The notes under the pieces were generated by a model. It was not told the DNA's origin, searched no databases, and saw only the letters and a list, made by a program, of their open reading frames with translations. This document shows, one piece after another, positions 1-10,779 of a stretch of 64,000 nucleotides of DNA. Origin of the DNA: Fomitopsis serialis. Its lineage: Eukaryota; Basidiomycota; Agaricomycetes; Polyporales; Fomitopsidaceae. Each line of letters starts with the position of its first letter. The first letter of the stretch is position 1. A program made the position numbers and the translations under genes. The DNA is taken from positions 21,427 to 85,426 of the forward strand of contig NW_025955127.1 in NCBI RefSeq assembly GCF_022376445.1. The letters run 5' to 3'.

Positions 1-199
1 GACAGTCAGTGGCAAAAGCAACTTAGATCCAATTTCGGCAATGTGACCGCCGACGCAGCGGTCTGAGAACGATTGATACACTACTGACTACTATATGTAC
101 AACCTACCGCATTCAGCGCAATGACCACTTCATCGGAAACAGCTCCGCGTCCATCTGCAGGTCAACGTTGCTCGTCGCCTCGTCCTAGAACGATCGACA

Positions 200-600
200 T
201 CAGCGCCTAAACCCCTGTACGAGCACGGCGGGACTGAGACTGACGAGGACGATGATGCGGCTGTTCTTCGCCAACGCTCGATAGAGCACCAACATCCGCT
301 TCTCGCCAGCGGAGTAGTTGCTCCCCTCGTCGCCGACGAGAGAGTCCAGCCTGAACTTCGCCTCCGCCACGGCGTCATGCGCCCCGTTCTGCGGCAGTAG
401 CCACGTCCGCTGGATGGCAGAGATCAATTGCGCATCCGTGCGGGTGCCCTCTGAGTCTCTACGGGGATATTGATCAGGCATCGTCAACGTGGTGTGCATG
501 ACAGTGGACGTACAGGTTCTGACGGAGTGCTCCCTTGAAGAGCACGTTGTCTTGCGGGACGAGAGCAAGGCGGCTGCGCACGCTGTGTCTTCAACCCGAT
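200..600 (-). pseudogene. ABCC-type (MRP) transporter fragment, second nucleotide-binding domain
   Basis: The minus strand encodes two pieces of an ABC transporter ATPase domain. The higher-coordinate piece (about 490-580) reads LVPQDNVLFKGALRQNL, the Q-loop region of the second NBD of fungal ABCC transporters. The next piece (about 237-480) contains VGDEGSNYSAGE followed by RALAKNSRIIVL, which is the signature (C-loop) and the start of Walker B. The Walker A region, the catalytic end of Walker B and all membrane segments are absent, so this is a relic that cannot make a transporter. A second, nearly identical copy of the 237-510 segment lies at 6,274-6,543. Family identity is confident; the specific transporter is not. 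Confidence 0.75.
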
Positions 601-839
601 ATTGCACGTGTCCACGCCGTCAAGATTTGAGCATATAGCATGTTTCAGCCGAAAGTTTGACTCTGTAAGCGTATCAGAAACTGAACAACTTCCAAACAGA
701 TGGCGACATACCGAGCGAGCACTCCTCTTGATCTTTGACAGTCTCCATTCGTCTGATATTCGTACTGCAGACCGTTGTAAGTAATCCGTCATCCCTTCAA
801 GACACAAAAAACGTACCTTGTTGAACAGCGGCTCGATTT

Positions 840-2688
840 TCTCTTGCTTCTTCCGCTTGCTGATCTTGTTCGCGTCGGCGACCTTTGTGGCGCCACTTCG
901 ACCAGCCACTAGGGCTCGATGGCTGTGACATTATGGCAGTACTCTCTCGTCGTGAGGATGAGCTCGTGGTAGATGCACCACTCAGGGTTACGGTTGACTA
1001 GCGCGGACGACGGGTGGATGTACACTGGCGTGCCCTCCACGAGCGTCTTGTAGCCCTCCTGCGGGTCTTTCTTTGCCGCGTGACGGAAGTACCCGGAGCA
1101 GATAGCTCTACGGACGCGATTGTAGTCTCGCCCGGCTGAAATGATCCCGTATTCATAACTATAAAGGTACCAGATGAGTCAGTCACGAACGGAAAACATA
1201 CGAGTGCCCGATTGCAACGCACCGATCCATGATACCCAACAGCTGCTTCCGTACATCCTGTGTCCTTCGCATGCTTCGCGCCTGAATGAAGTTCTCGTAA
1301 CACCACGGGTTCGAGAAGTTGCTCGCTTTCCAGCCGTTGTACACGGTCAGTAGCGTCAGATGGTCGCCCTCTGGTTGATGGAACTTGGCCTTCTTCGAGT
1401 CTGCCTGTCCCTGCTTCTCCTTAGGACGGTAGAAGATGCTTTGAACGGACAACATCGCTACAATGGAGAGGATCTCCTCGGAACACCCCAGCTCCACCGA
1501 AGCGATTAACATCTTTGCGAGCGGGGGTTCCATGGGGAAATCGGCCATCTTGCGGCCCACTTTCGTCAGAAGACCTTCGTCGTCCAGCGCTGACAAGGCA
1601 TAGAGCGATTCGAGCGCGGTCAACATCGTCTGTGCGGGCGGCGCGTCCATGAAGTCGAAGCTGAGAAGATCGTTGATACCCATCGCCTTCAACATGAGGA
1701 TGATATGCGCCAGGTCCGTTCGCTGAATGTCAGGAATGGAACTCGGCAACATCTCGTTCCGGAATGCGGTTTCAGTGTAGAGCCGATAGCATTTCCCTGG
1801 GCCCGTACGACCCGCACGGCCAGCGCGTTGTCGTGCTTGAGCCTGGGAGATAGGCATAACGACGAGCGAGTCCATTCCCAGCTTTGGATCGTACGCGTTC
1901 TGCTTTGAGAAGCCCGGATTGATGACACAGTAAATGCCTGTGATCGTCAAGCTGGTCTCTGCGACTTTCGTGAAACGACCACTTTGCGAGAGCCAGGAGG
2001 CGTCGGATCGAAGACTCGCGGTTGAACCTCCGAGGGCAGCGCGGAGTAGATGGGAAGGATGATGAGCTCGGGGACCTTCTGGCCAAGTGCCTTCAGACGC
2101 TCGTACAGGATCTCGCACGTCGTGTCGATCTCCTCCTGGCCCGTCAAGAACAGCAAGATATCGCCAGGAGGCTCGGACAGGTGAATCTGCATGACGGTGA
2201 TAAGCGAGGCATCGAGGTAGTCCGTCTCGGGCTCCTTCGTATACAGGATCTCCACAGGGTATGTGCGACCCGGTATCGTGAAGATAGGGCATCCGAAGAA
2301 GTACTTGGCGAACTTCTCGGCATCGAGGGTAGCCGAAGTGACCTTGAGGTCTGGGCGACGCTTCATGGCCTCTGCAGAACGTATCAGCAGGCTATCGCAT
2401 GCACGAAAGTGTTGCTGACTTACTCTTCAACAGACCGAACAGCACGTCGGTGTGGATGGTTCGCTCATGCACCTCATCAAGCATGATGAGCAAGTATGCA
2501 CTGACATCGGGATCGACGAGACACTCTCGCTGCAGCATGCCGTCCGTCGTAATGCCAGTCAGCGATTCTGCGCGTATCATTGTGAGCGAGGGAAGAGTGG
2601 GGATACTGATGCAGCGTACCTGCATCTGCTCGGGTTGCGCTTCTTCGGGCTCCTTGCCTGCGCCGAGTGCAGTGGACTCGTCGATCAT
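840..2688 (-). pseudogene. PRP22/DHX8-like DEAH-box splicing helicase relic
   Basis: The minus strand carries the C-terminal two-thirds of a Prp22-type spliceosomal RNA helicase, the enzyme that releases mRNA from the spliceosome. Visible in order: [10 protein letters not shown] and [19 protein letters not shown] (motif II region), [15 protein letters not shown] (motif III), [11 protein letters not shown] (motif IV region), AETSLTI (motif V), [19 protein letters not shown] (motif VI), then the HA2 and OB-fold regions ending near [13 protein letters not shown]. It is broken: a one-base deletion near 1,975 separates GSRKVVV from AETSLT, an in-frame stop sits at about 910 where the family reads IEP-WLVEVAP, and several bases are lost just after it. 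The N-terminal ATP-binding part is replaced by unrelated sequence shared with 7.5-8.0 kb. DEVH instead of DEAH in motif II is another sign of decay. Confidence 0.85.
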
Positions 2689-2908
2689 TACTCACGGCCA
2701 ATCGCCCCAGACCATAACAGTGTCATATCCTGCGCGGCCGAGGCGGTCACCTGTCTGCCATCTCCGCCTTGAGCACGCTCTACACTTCACACGCGAACCG
2801 GGTCGTCCCGCGCTCGACCCTACGGCTCACTGCGTCCAGCGCGCGCAGGCGACGGTTCGCAGCAGTGAGAAGTGCGCAAACAAACACCCTGGGACACTGC
2901 GCCACAGC
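2658..2908. repeat. Duplicated flank shared with 7,978-8,217
   Basis: This stretch aligns base for base, with perhaps 10-15% differences, to 7,978-8,217. It begins at a shared GTGCAGTGGACT and runs directly into the 0.9 kb repeat that follows in both places. On the minus strand a short open frame (RRLRALDAVSRRVERGT in one copy) is visible, but I recognise no protein. Its constant position beside the repeat shows that the two blocks were copied together. Confidence 0.7.
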
Positions 2909-3935
2909 GAGTAGGCTCGCTCTACCGCTCATCAAGAGCGGGAGCTCACCATCCGGTCATCAACGCATGGTCGAAACCAAAACGGACGACCGGAGCGAGA
3001 GGGGGGCGGCGGACGGGCGCGCGAGGCGCGGGGCCAGTCCGACGAAACGACCCCATGTCGACTTGGACCTCGACGCGGAGGAAGCACCACATCGTTTCGT
3101 CTTGTGTTGTGCCAACGCAAGACCGAACGATCTGGTGCAGTTTGGATATCTTCGCGGCAAGCGATGTCTTCGCCAGCGCATTCGGCGCGGCAAGTACAGG
3201 GTAGGATGTTTGCCGTCTATCCAGGAAAACGAGTTAGTATGGAATCAAAGAGACGTTTCACGCCACGCACCTCTTCTTCGTGCCCGGGCATAGCCCTCCT
3301 ATGGTACCGCTCCACCGGCTGCGCGACTTGGAGCTCGCCGCCCTTTGTCTCTGTTGCTTTGCCGCGACACAGACGCGCCTGTACACTGCGATCGCTGAGA
3401 CTGAATCGCACAGCTGACACTGTCCCATCCACGGTCGAAGGCGTGAAACGGAGGTGGTCGTCACCTTGGACCTGTGGGTCGATTTCGGGTGGCGGTGAAT
3501 CTGCCATCGGCGACAGTCTCCTGCATATATAGGTCAGCTTTGTGAAAGGACACGCGGAGAGCGCACTTACAGATCGCCGCACAGCGATATCCTGCCGACG
3601 TTCCGCAGGGATTCGTCGCGCCGACACCTTATGTTGACTCCCATGTCGGTCGACTTGGCGGACGTCCTCGCGGGCTAGGCCGCCGTGCTTCAACCCGCCA
3701 GCTGGCGGGTCCCTTCGTTCCGGGCAGACCTCGGACGGACAGTGACGGCGGGGGTGCGACGGGGCTGCTGCAGCTGCGGGATGGTGGACGCCGTGAGCGT
3801 TGAGCGCCGCCGCATGTAGCATGACAGGCTACAAGTCGTCGGACTGAAGCGCTGAGGTCGCGGGGCGTGAGAGCATGACGTAATTCGTCATTAGCGCCGC
3901 GAGATCCTCATGTCGAATTCGAAAACATCGGCACC
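2909..3935. repeat. Dispersed ~0.9-1.0 kb repeat, copy A (longest, most diverged)
   Basis: It starts at a shared TCGCTCTACCGCTCATCAAG and ends near TCGAAAACATCGGCACCT. It is the same family as 8,218-9,103 and 35,969-36,844, all in the same orientation. This copy keeps about 100 bases (roughly 3,035-3,140) that both other copies lack, and differs from them at many positions, so it is probably closest to the ancestral form. It includes an 18-base palindrome (ACCCGCCAGCTGGCGGGT) near 3,693. Minus-strand reading frames cross it (for example one containing NAHGVHHPAAA), but no known domain is visible and no terminal inverted repeat was found. Confidence 0.8.
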
Positions 3936-4424
3936 TCAAGTCGCGCGCGGAGGAGCTTGGACAGCCAGATGGTGAATCGGAGTCGCCACCTCAGGTCGTC
4001 GCAGCACAGAAGGGATGTCTTGATGTCAACGCACGCCTTCGAACTTCGCCGATCAACGCGCGCACGCCCGATGCCAGCTGGAGGGAGCGGTGGCCGAGCT
4101 TCTTCTGCATCATAGCGACGACAGTGAAGACAAGATGCTCGAAATGTGCATGATGTCGTCCCACTGGCACTCGCACACGTTCGTCGCTCGCGCGCAGCCG
4201 CGCAAATGCAACGTCAGTGGCACAAGGGGCATGGCTGAGGTGTAGGAGCAGAGGTCCTCCGGTTGTATTGAAACGCATTAAATCATAATTACAGTATTAC
4301 GGCGAGATTCGATGCGCGACGTAGCCATTGCACTTGTGGAAAGAGAAGAGGGTGAGAGGAGGAAGGGAAGAAAGTGAGGGAAGGGAAACAATCAGGGCCT
4401 CGAAATCCAGGAGACAGTGATCCT

Positions 4425-4877
4425 CTACATGTACTTCGTGACTGAGACAAAAGTAGGCGTAGCTTTGAAGGAGATATAAAGAGCGACGAGGTATAAAACG
4501 ATGACGCCACAGGCGTGGCGCCAGGACGACCTGGTGCTCTGCGAGCTAACAACGCCCTGCGAGATAGCGCCGTCGCCACTCCCTCCGAAGCAATGGCACA
4601 CAAGCGTACGGAAACTCTCGTCATCGTACATAGTCACCGAGTGAACCTTGTCCGCCACTTCATCGTACCAATAACGGTCAATGTAGACTACAGCACAACA
4701 TCTCAGTGACTGAGCCATTGAACCGGCTGCACGCTCACCTCTTGGACAACGATTTGAACGTTCCATGAGCCGATAGGCCTTCCTCGCACCTCGCGAGGTC
4801 CGCAGCAGAAGAAGGCATCTGCGGGAGGCAGCCGTCAGTGGCGGGCCGAGAGCAACGAGTTGGAAGGGCAGACTCAC
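4425..4877 (-). other. Possible exon of an unrecognised protein with one membrane segment
   Basis: A 150-codon open frame contains a plausibly coding centre (YIDRYWYDEVADKVHS and neighbouring acidic residues) followed by a hydrophobic run (GVIVLYLVALYISF). Intron-like GTGAG and CAG signals flank it at about 4,735-4,875, but I could not build a full gene. It may be another relic in this mosaic region. The rest of 3,940-5,040 shows nothing I can name. Confidence 0.25.
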
Positions 4878-5042
4878 AACGACCGCCAGGGAGAGGTATG
4901 AAGACCAGGTGTCCAGGCCTCATGATGCTCCCGCCGCCAACAGTTGCGACCCTTCCTAGTCGATATTCCGCCACATAGAAGACAAGAATTCTTCTGTCAA
5001 CTGATGCTCAGCGGTACAACTCATGAGGGAAGGGCGACCAAC

Positions 5043-5660
5043 TTACTTGTCGGGGAGCCTCCCAGAGCGGACGACGACGACGTTATCGGAGAGGGTGCTG
5101 ACCGAGGGAGAAGGGGAGGACATGGGGCTTGCTTGACTACACGTTGGTCGACTTCGCCGTCGCTTTATATACTCATGTGGCGCAGGCTTGCATTGTCTGC
5201 TGAGCGGCGGCTCGCGATCGAATATCTTGACGTAGCAGTGGATCGCGGCAACCTCCGTCCCGTTGAAGGTGTCGACGTCCTCGCACTTCTCAACGCCCTT
5301 TATCTGCATTCGCGGCGAGGGGGGGGGGGAGTCCGGCCAGGCGTTCATTGCGACCGAGAAGGCGCAGATGTTCGCTCGCGATGTCGCCACTGGGGGTCTC
5401 CGGCAACGGTCCAGCAAAGCGAGGAGTCTTCGACGACGACGGCAGAGAAGGCGGATTCGAGCGCCGAGTCGTGCCAGATCGTGACGATTAGTTGCTCGCG
5501 CTCCCACTTTTGACGGAGATATCCTTGGTGTGGTCGGCGAGAAGACCGTCAAGGCGCGCAACTCGCAACGCCAATTCGTCCCGTAGAGCTCGTGCGTTCG
5601 CAAACAACTCGCCCGCAAACTCGTCCGTCCGTACATCCGCTCACTCATCCTTCTGTTCAT
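5043..5660 (-). pseudogene. Fragment of the orphan family found in full at 52,120-54,309
   Basis: The minus strand reads ELYGTNWRCELRAL and, further on, FNGTEVAAIHCYVKIF, matching ELYETNWRCELRAL and FNGVEATALKFYVKTF near the C-terminus of the 710-residue protein at 52-54 kb. The sequence between these landmarks has drifted and is frame-disrupted, and nothing upstream of the C-terminal quarter is present. The function of the family is unknown to me. Bases 5,580-5,700 are overlaid by a decayed period-4 repeat (CGTCCGTCCGTACATCCGCT and similar). Confidence 0.75.
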
Positions 5661-6055
5661 TCACGCGCCCGCCGGTTCATCTGGCTGCTCGAGGCGAATC
5701 GAGCATGCGAGGTCAGACGCGATGCGGACGTTGGTCGCGGGCACCTGCACGCACGGCTTCGGCGGGGTGGATCACACTCGGGTGATTCGTCGACCATGTT
5801 CTTGCAAAACGGGGACAGCAGGGCCTAATGTCGAGAATCGGGTTGTCGGCCCCTTGAGATATCTTCGGTGCAACATCGAAGGGACCATCGCGAGTACAGC
5901 GTTCATTGGGCTCTAGACGGCACACATTGCTGATACTTAATGGTGCGAAGCATCTTCAAGCCTTCGTGAGGTAGAATGTTGGAGCCCGGAGGGTCGACAT
6001 CTCGTGGAAACGGTGAGGTTCACTCAACTGCTCATACGAGGGCAGGAGTTCCCCG

Positions 6056-6100
6056 GCCCAGATATCAACGCATGGTCAAAACCAAAGCGGACGTCCGTTG
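6056..6100. repeat. Short fragment of the dispersed 0.9 kb repeat
   Basis: ATCAACGCATGGTC followed by AAACCAAA and CGGACG matches the first 60 bases of the repeat copies at 2,909, 8,218 and 35,969, then diverges. It lies just before the second ABCC fragment, which suggests repeated recombination around this sequence. Confidence 0.5.
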
Positions 6101-6273
6101 TACCAGAATTGAGGCATAGAGAGAGGCTGAGGTGGACATAGCAGAGCACGAATGCTTTGAAAGGGACCAGAGGTCGGCGTAGGACGGGAGGACGGGGCGG
6201 GGGCACAAGCGCTCAAGGCGACTCTGGCGGACTCCGGTGCCGTACTAGACGCCAACAAGCGCTTACACATCCC

Positions 6274-7451
6274 AGACGAGGACGATGATGCGACTGTTTT
6301 TCGCCAACGCTCGATAGAGCACCAACATCCGCTTCTCGCCAGCGGAGTAGTTGCTCCCCTCGTCGCCGACGAGAGAGTCCAGACTGAACTTCGCCTCCGC
6401 CACGGCGTCATGCGCCCCGTCCTGCGGCAGTAGCCACGTCCGCTGGATGGCAGAGATCAATTGCGCATCCGTGCGGGTGCCCTCTGAGTCTCTACGGGGA
6501 TATTGATCAGGCATCGTCAACGTGGTGTGCATAACAGTGGACGTGGCTTCGTGTGGTCTCCGTCAGACGGCAGCTCGGTGCAGTACGTGTCAAACAGCTC
6601 GTCGTCGAAGGCGAGCGCGCGGAGGGCGAGGGTGCAGAGGCACGGCGCGTCCGCCAGGGTGATGGGGAAGGAGGGGGAACCCAAGCGGCAGCGGGAGTCA
6701 GAGAGGGATCAGGAGAAGTCAGTGCCCGTGCCGAACAACGTGGCCTTCACTTGTGACCTTTGGAACTTGGAACTGTGCCGCCATGTCCATCATGGGGCGT
6801 CGACACAGAACGACCCACTCGCTTCACCAGCCCATCCTTGACAGACCACAGCTCCGAGCCGACCTGAACAACGGGTGCGGCACGACCGCGGCTAAGTGAG
6901 GAATTCTCTGAGCCTGTATGGGAGCTCGCGGAGGCGGTGGCAGCCGGGCATAACGGGTCATCCGACGTAAGAAACGACATGAGAGGGCGGGGATAACACG
7001 AGTGTCTTATCGACTCGGGCTCAGTGTGGAGGACAGAGGGACGCAGGATGGGCGATAAAGACTGAGAGCGCGACTTGAGGGAGGGCCGGGAGAAGGAAGT
7101 CGTCGTCAGAGCGGTCGACGCCGAGCTGCAGCCGCCGAAGGAGAACCAAGAATTAGAACAGGTGATGGTGGATGTCGATGTGGAGACTGCTACGCACGGA
7201 CGATGAGGATCGCATGCCGAGCGAGCACGCATTGCTCAATCTGTACAACAGGACGATGTCGACCTTGCTAGGGCTGATCGTCTTGCTGAACCTGGCCTGA
7301 AGAGCGCGATGTCGAGCACAACGAGGACGAGAATGCTGCAGAGCAGGTTGAGCCGTACGCTCAGCCACTGCTGGATCACGATGACTATGTAGCAGGCCCT
7401 GTTCTCCACGTCGAGACCGTCTTCCGTCTTCCGAATGAATCTGCCCTGCAC
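6274..7451 (-). pseudogene. Second ABCC-type transporter relic (TM domain plus NBD fragment)
   Basis: The high-coordinate end (7,450-7,200, minus strand) reads FIRKTEDGLDVENRACY and QQWLSVRLNLL followed by a hydrophobic helix, the typical end of the second membrane domain of fungal ABCC transporters. After a frame change, TISPSKVDIVLLYRLS corresponds to the loop before the last helices. The low-coordinate end (6,274-6,535) is the signature region VGDEGSNYSAGEKR, almost identical to the copy at 237-510. The segment between them is rearranged, with no intact Walker A or B. This copy shows that the small fragment at the start of the window also came from an ABCC gene. Confidence 0.75.
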
Positions 7452-7977
7452 GGGCGTAAGTTCCTGGGTACGACTGCGTCGTTACGATGCGATACTCACT
7501 TCTTCTCTATGTGCGCGGACGGTGCTAATGCTGGTGAGCGATTCTGCGCATATCGTTGTCAGTGAAGGAAGAATGGAGATACTGGTGCAGCGTACCAACA
7601 TAGGCAGAGTACGATTTTGACCGCAAGACAGAGTCCAGGCGTTTGTCTCGACCGAGATGCGGCGGTGGAGGGCAGCATATGTCCCCATGTAATCCCCTTG
7701 AGTGAAGCCCTTGACGCTCTCCGCAGTCCACTAGCCAAGGAATAGGTTGTTGGCGGCTGCAGGCGGGGTCATCAGTAGCTCTACTCTCACACAAAGGGGG
7801 ACGGACCTTGGGTGCCCTGCATGAGAGCTACCAATGATAGGAAGACCGGAGCCCACACAAGGCCCCCGGCGCAGCGGTAGTAAGTGCTGTGTGTGGTCCA
7901 CACCACCGACTCCGTGAGCCGTGTTTCTGCCTGCATCAGCTCAGGGTGCGCATCCTTGGGCTCCTTGCTTGCGCCAA

Positions 7978-8217
7978 GTGCAGTGGACTTGTCGACCATT
8001 ACTCGCGGCCAATCGCCCCATACCATAGAGCGTGATATCCGCGCGGCCGAGGCGGTCACCTGTCTATCATCTCCGCCTTGAGCACGCTCTGCAACTCACA
8101 CGCGAGCCTGGCCGTCCCGCACTCGACCTCACGGCTCACTGCATTCAGCGCGCGCAGGCGACGGATTGCAGCAGTGAGAAGTGCATAGACAAACACCCTG
8201 GGAAACTAGCCACAGCG
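7978..8217. repeat. Duplicated flank shared with 2,658-2,908
   Basis: This is the second copy of the block that precedes the 0.9 kb repeat. Just upstream, 7,535-7,605 also matches 2,560-2,620 (GAGCGATTCTGCGC and the following 60 bases), so the duplicated block is discontinuous: the PRP22 body present in the first copy is missing here. Confidence 0.7.
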
Positions 8218-9103
8218 AGTAGGTTCGCTCTACCGCTCGTCAAGAACGGGAGCTCACCGCCCGGTCATCAACGCATGGTCGAAACCAAAACGGACGACCG
8301 GGGCGAGACGGGGGCGACGGATGGGCGGGCGAGGCGTGGGCTGCAGTTCGGATATCTTCGCGCGAAGCGTCGCCTTCGCTAGCGCATTCGGCGCGGCAAG
8401 TACGTGGTAAGGGGTTTTCTATACATCGAAGACAACGGTTAGCATCGAGTGAAGGAGAAATTTCACGCCACGCACCTCTTCTTCGCACCCTGGCATGGCT
8501 CCTCCTACGGTACCGCTCCACCGGCTGCGCGACTCGCCGACTTTGCTTCTGTTGCTGCGACAACGACGCGCCCGCTACGCTGCGATCGCTGAGACTGACC
8601 CGCGTAGCTGAGACTGCCCCGTCCAGAGTCGAGGGCGTGAAACGAGGTGGTCGACGCCTTGGACCTGTGAATCGAATTCGGGTGGCGGTGAATCCGCCAT
8701 CGGCGACAGTCCCCTGTGGATGGTCAGCTTCGGGTAAGGACACGCGAAGAGCGCACTTACAGGACTCCGCATAAAAGCGACATCCTGCCAACGTTTCACA
8801 GAGAGTCGTCGCGCATCTCCTATGTCGACCTGGCGGACGTCCTCGCGGGCTAGGCCGCCGTGCTTCGACCCGCCAGCTGGCGGGTCCCTTCGTTCCGGGC
8901 GGGCTTCGGACGGACTGCGACGGCGGGGCTGCGACGGAGGTGCTGCAGCTGCGGGATGGTGGACGCCGTGAGCGTTGAGCGCCGTCGCATGTAGCATGAC
9001 GGGCTGCAAGTCGTCGGACTGAAGCGCTGAGGTCGCGGGGCGTGAGAGCATGACGTAAGCCGTCATTAGCGCCGCCACATCCCCATGTCGAACTCGAAAA
9101 CAT
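8218..9103. repeat. Dispersed 0.9 kb repeat, copy B
   Basis: It is almost identical over about 886 bases to copy C at 35,969-36,844; by eye one single-base indel and only a few substitutions (for example near 8,586 and 8,797). Both lack the ~100-base segment kept in copy A. It contains a perfect 20-base palindrome, GACCCGCCAGCTGGCGGGTC, near 8,875. The homology stops abruptly after TCGAAAACAT. The following 9,107-9,480 holds nothing I can identify. Confidence 0.85.
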
Positions 9104-9616
9104 ATCGACTCCCCGAGTTGCGTGGGGACGCGACCCGGAGGAACTCATGGTGACAGTCGGCGAGTAATATTAGAGGTCAGGACACTTTAGCTTTACAATA
9201 ACGGATGCAGTAGAACAATCAGACGACGGGCGACTCGGACGCGGGTGGTGTTGAGACTATCATGGCCTCCATAAAGCATACGCATATGAATTGGTACAAG
9301 AGAAGTATGTTGAAGGCTGAATGCTCTCTGTCATGCACGTAGGAATCTACTAGCCTACGCGCGAGCGCTCACTACTCTGGCATACACCGCAGCCCAGCCG
9401 AGCGTCGTACGCCCCTGCTCCGATAGCTAGCACGAGTCGTTAGAGAAGAACGGCTTCGTTACGATGGACGTAGTTTACCTGCTGATATTTTTCGGCACGC
9501 TCGACGAACTCCGCCACGTTGGCATTGGTCTTGAGAAGGCGGTCGACTGCAATTCCATCCTTGAGTTTGGGTACAGTCTCGGCCTTTTTCATCAGTTCCT
9601 GTAGTTCTCCGTGTCG

Positions 9617-10610
9617 TCAAAGCATAATTCCTCGTATTCGAAATCGACAACGCACCCAAAGAGACTCTTGAAGCTTTCTTTGGGTGTGTCCTCTGTCGTG
9701 AACTGTCATATTCAATTCCTCAAGTTGCTGCATCACCCCGTCGAAATCTGCGCGCGTCACGGTAGACAGACCACTGGATTCCCATCTGCGCTGAGCCGTC
9801 GACTGAATTTCCAGCGCGTCGCGCAGATCGGCTCCCCGAAACGCTTCGATCCCTTGGAGATCGATGATAATGGCGTTTCCTTGGACTTCCGTGTTGCCGA
9901 AACAAGGTGTTTCCTTCAGCGGAGATAGCTGTTTGCAAAGCTCATCCTTCGAAATAGCCACTCAGCATGATAGGTGAAACCTGACGCGGGATGGCTTACC
10001 TCTGTGGCCTCCAGTATCGCCAATCGCTGTTGCAGCTCAGAAGCCACCTCGTCCAGAGTGCCCCCTTTCTGCCACAGAGTCTCGAAGCCCGTGCGCGATG
10101 ATACCATCATCGTAAGGACTGTGAGCTTCTCTTCGGCGGCCACGACCCGGTGTGCTTGTTCGAGTAACGTCGCGGTCTGCCAGTAGTCAGGACATGGTCA
10201 ACGGGGGTCCGGGATACAGTAAACGCAGACTGACCTCAGTGTATGTTGCCTGCAATGTCGATTTGAGGGAATGGACCATCTTTATACTCCTCAGGACTCG
10301 TGCTGTACTCTGCAGTCTCCTGGCCTTCTGCGCCTGATGCTGAATACGCTTGAGCACTTCTTCTCTATAGGCTTTGTTCTGCTTCTGAAGCCGCCTCATT
10401 GGAAAGGTCACGTCTTCGAGTCTGTGGTAGCTGATGCCATTTAGAACAAGACTTCTGTAAAACAATGAGTCAAGCAAACTGAACTTGCATTAGATCTACG
10501 CACCTCCGGAGCTCTAGAGTGTATGCCACTCCAGCTTCCAGTATGGCCTTTCTGCTCTCGGCCACTTTCTGGATGGCACTAGCCAACGGGACGACATCGG
10601 TAGCAGACAT
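9617..10610 (-). CDS. Coiled-coil protein of unknown function, multi-exon
   Basis: Exons resolve at 10,504-10,610 (starts MSATDVVPLAS), 10,235-10,454, 10,000-10,176 and then about 9,617-9,975. The first three join in phase with GTGCGT, GTCAGT and GTAAGC donors and CAG acceptors. The product is rich in Glu, Gln, Leu and Lys, with heptad-like stretches such as MRRLQKQNKAYREEVLKRI and LDEVASELQQRLAILEATE, so an extended coiled coil is likely. The last junction is one base out of phase for the longest downstream frame (VAISKDELCKQL and on). If spliced literally, the protein ends soon after EATE with WLFRRMSFANSYLR. The downstream frame may therefore be read through another acceptor, or the gene carries a small indel. 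It resembles the coiled-coil gene at 50,456 in style (an MSA start, short helical exons), but I see no clear alignment. Confidence 0.6.
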
Positions 10611-10779
10611 GACTGCGAAGGATTCTTCGAGTTGCAGCGGGACGGCGGAGGAGATGCGTAGCGGGACGACGACTTGAGGTGAAGGTATGCAGTGTGGTTA
10701 ATGCTTCTTTCAGCTACGAAGGTGAACAAAGGAGTCCACTGCAGGTGTCGCCCATGTGGCATTATACAAAGGCGGTCTA

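Noticed and set aside
8240..9148. 302-codon minus-strand frame across repeat copy B, also in copy C
   Set aside because: Open in B and C only because they are nearly identical; copy A does not keep the frame, and the composition is low in hydrophobic residues with no motif. Left as a repeat.
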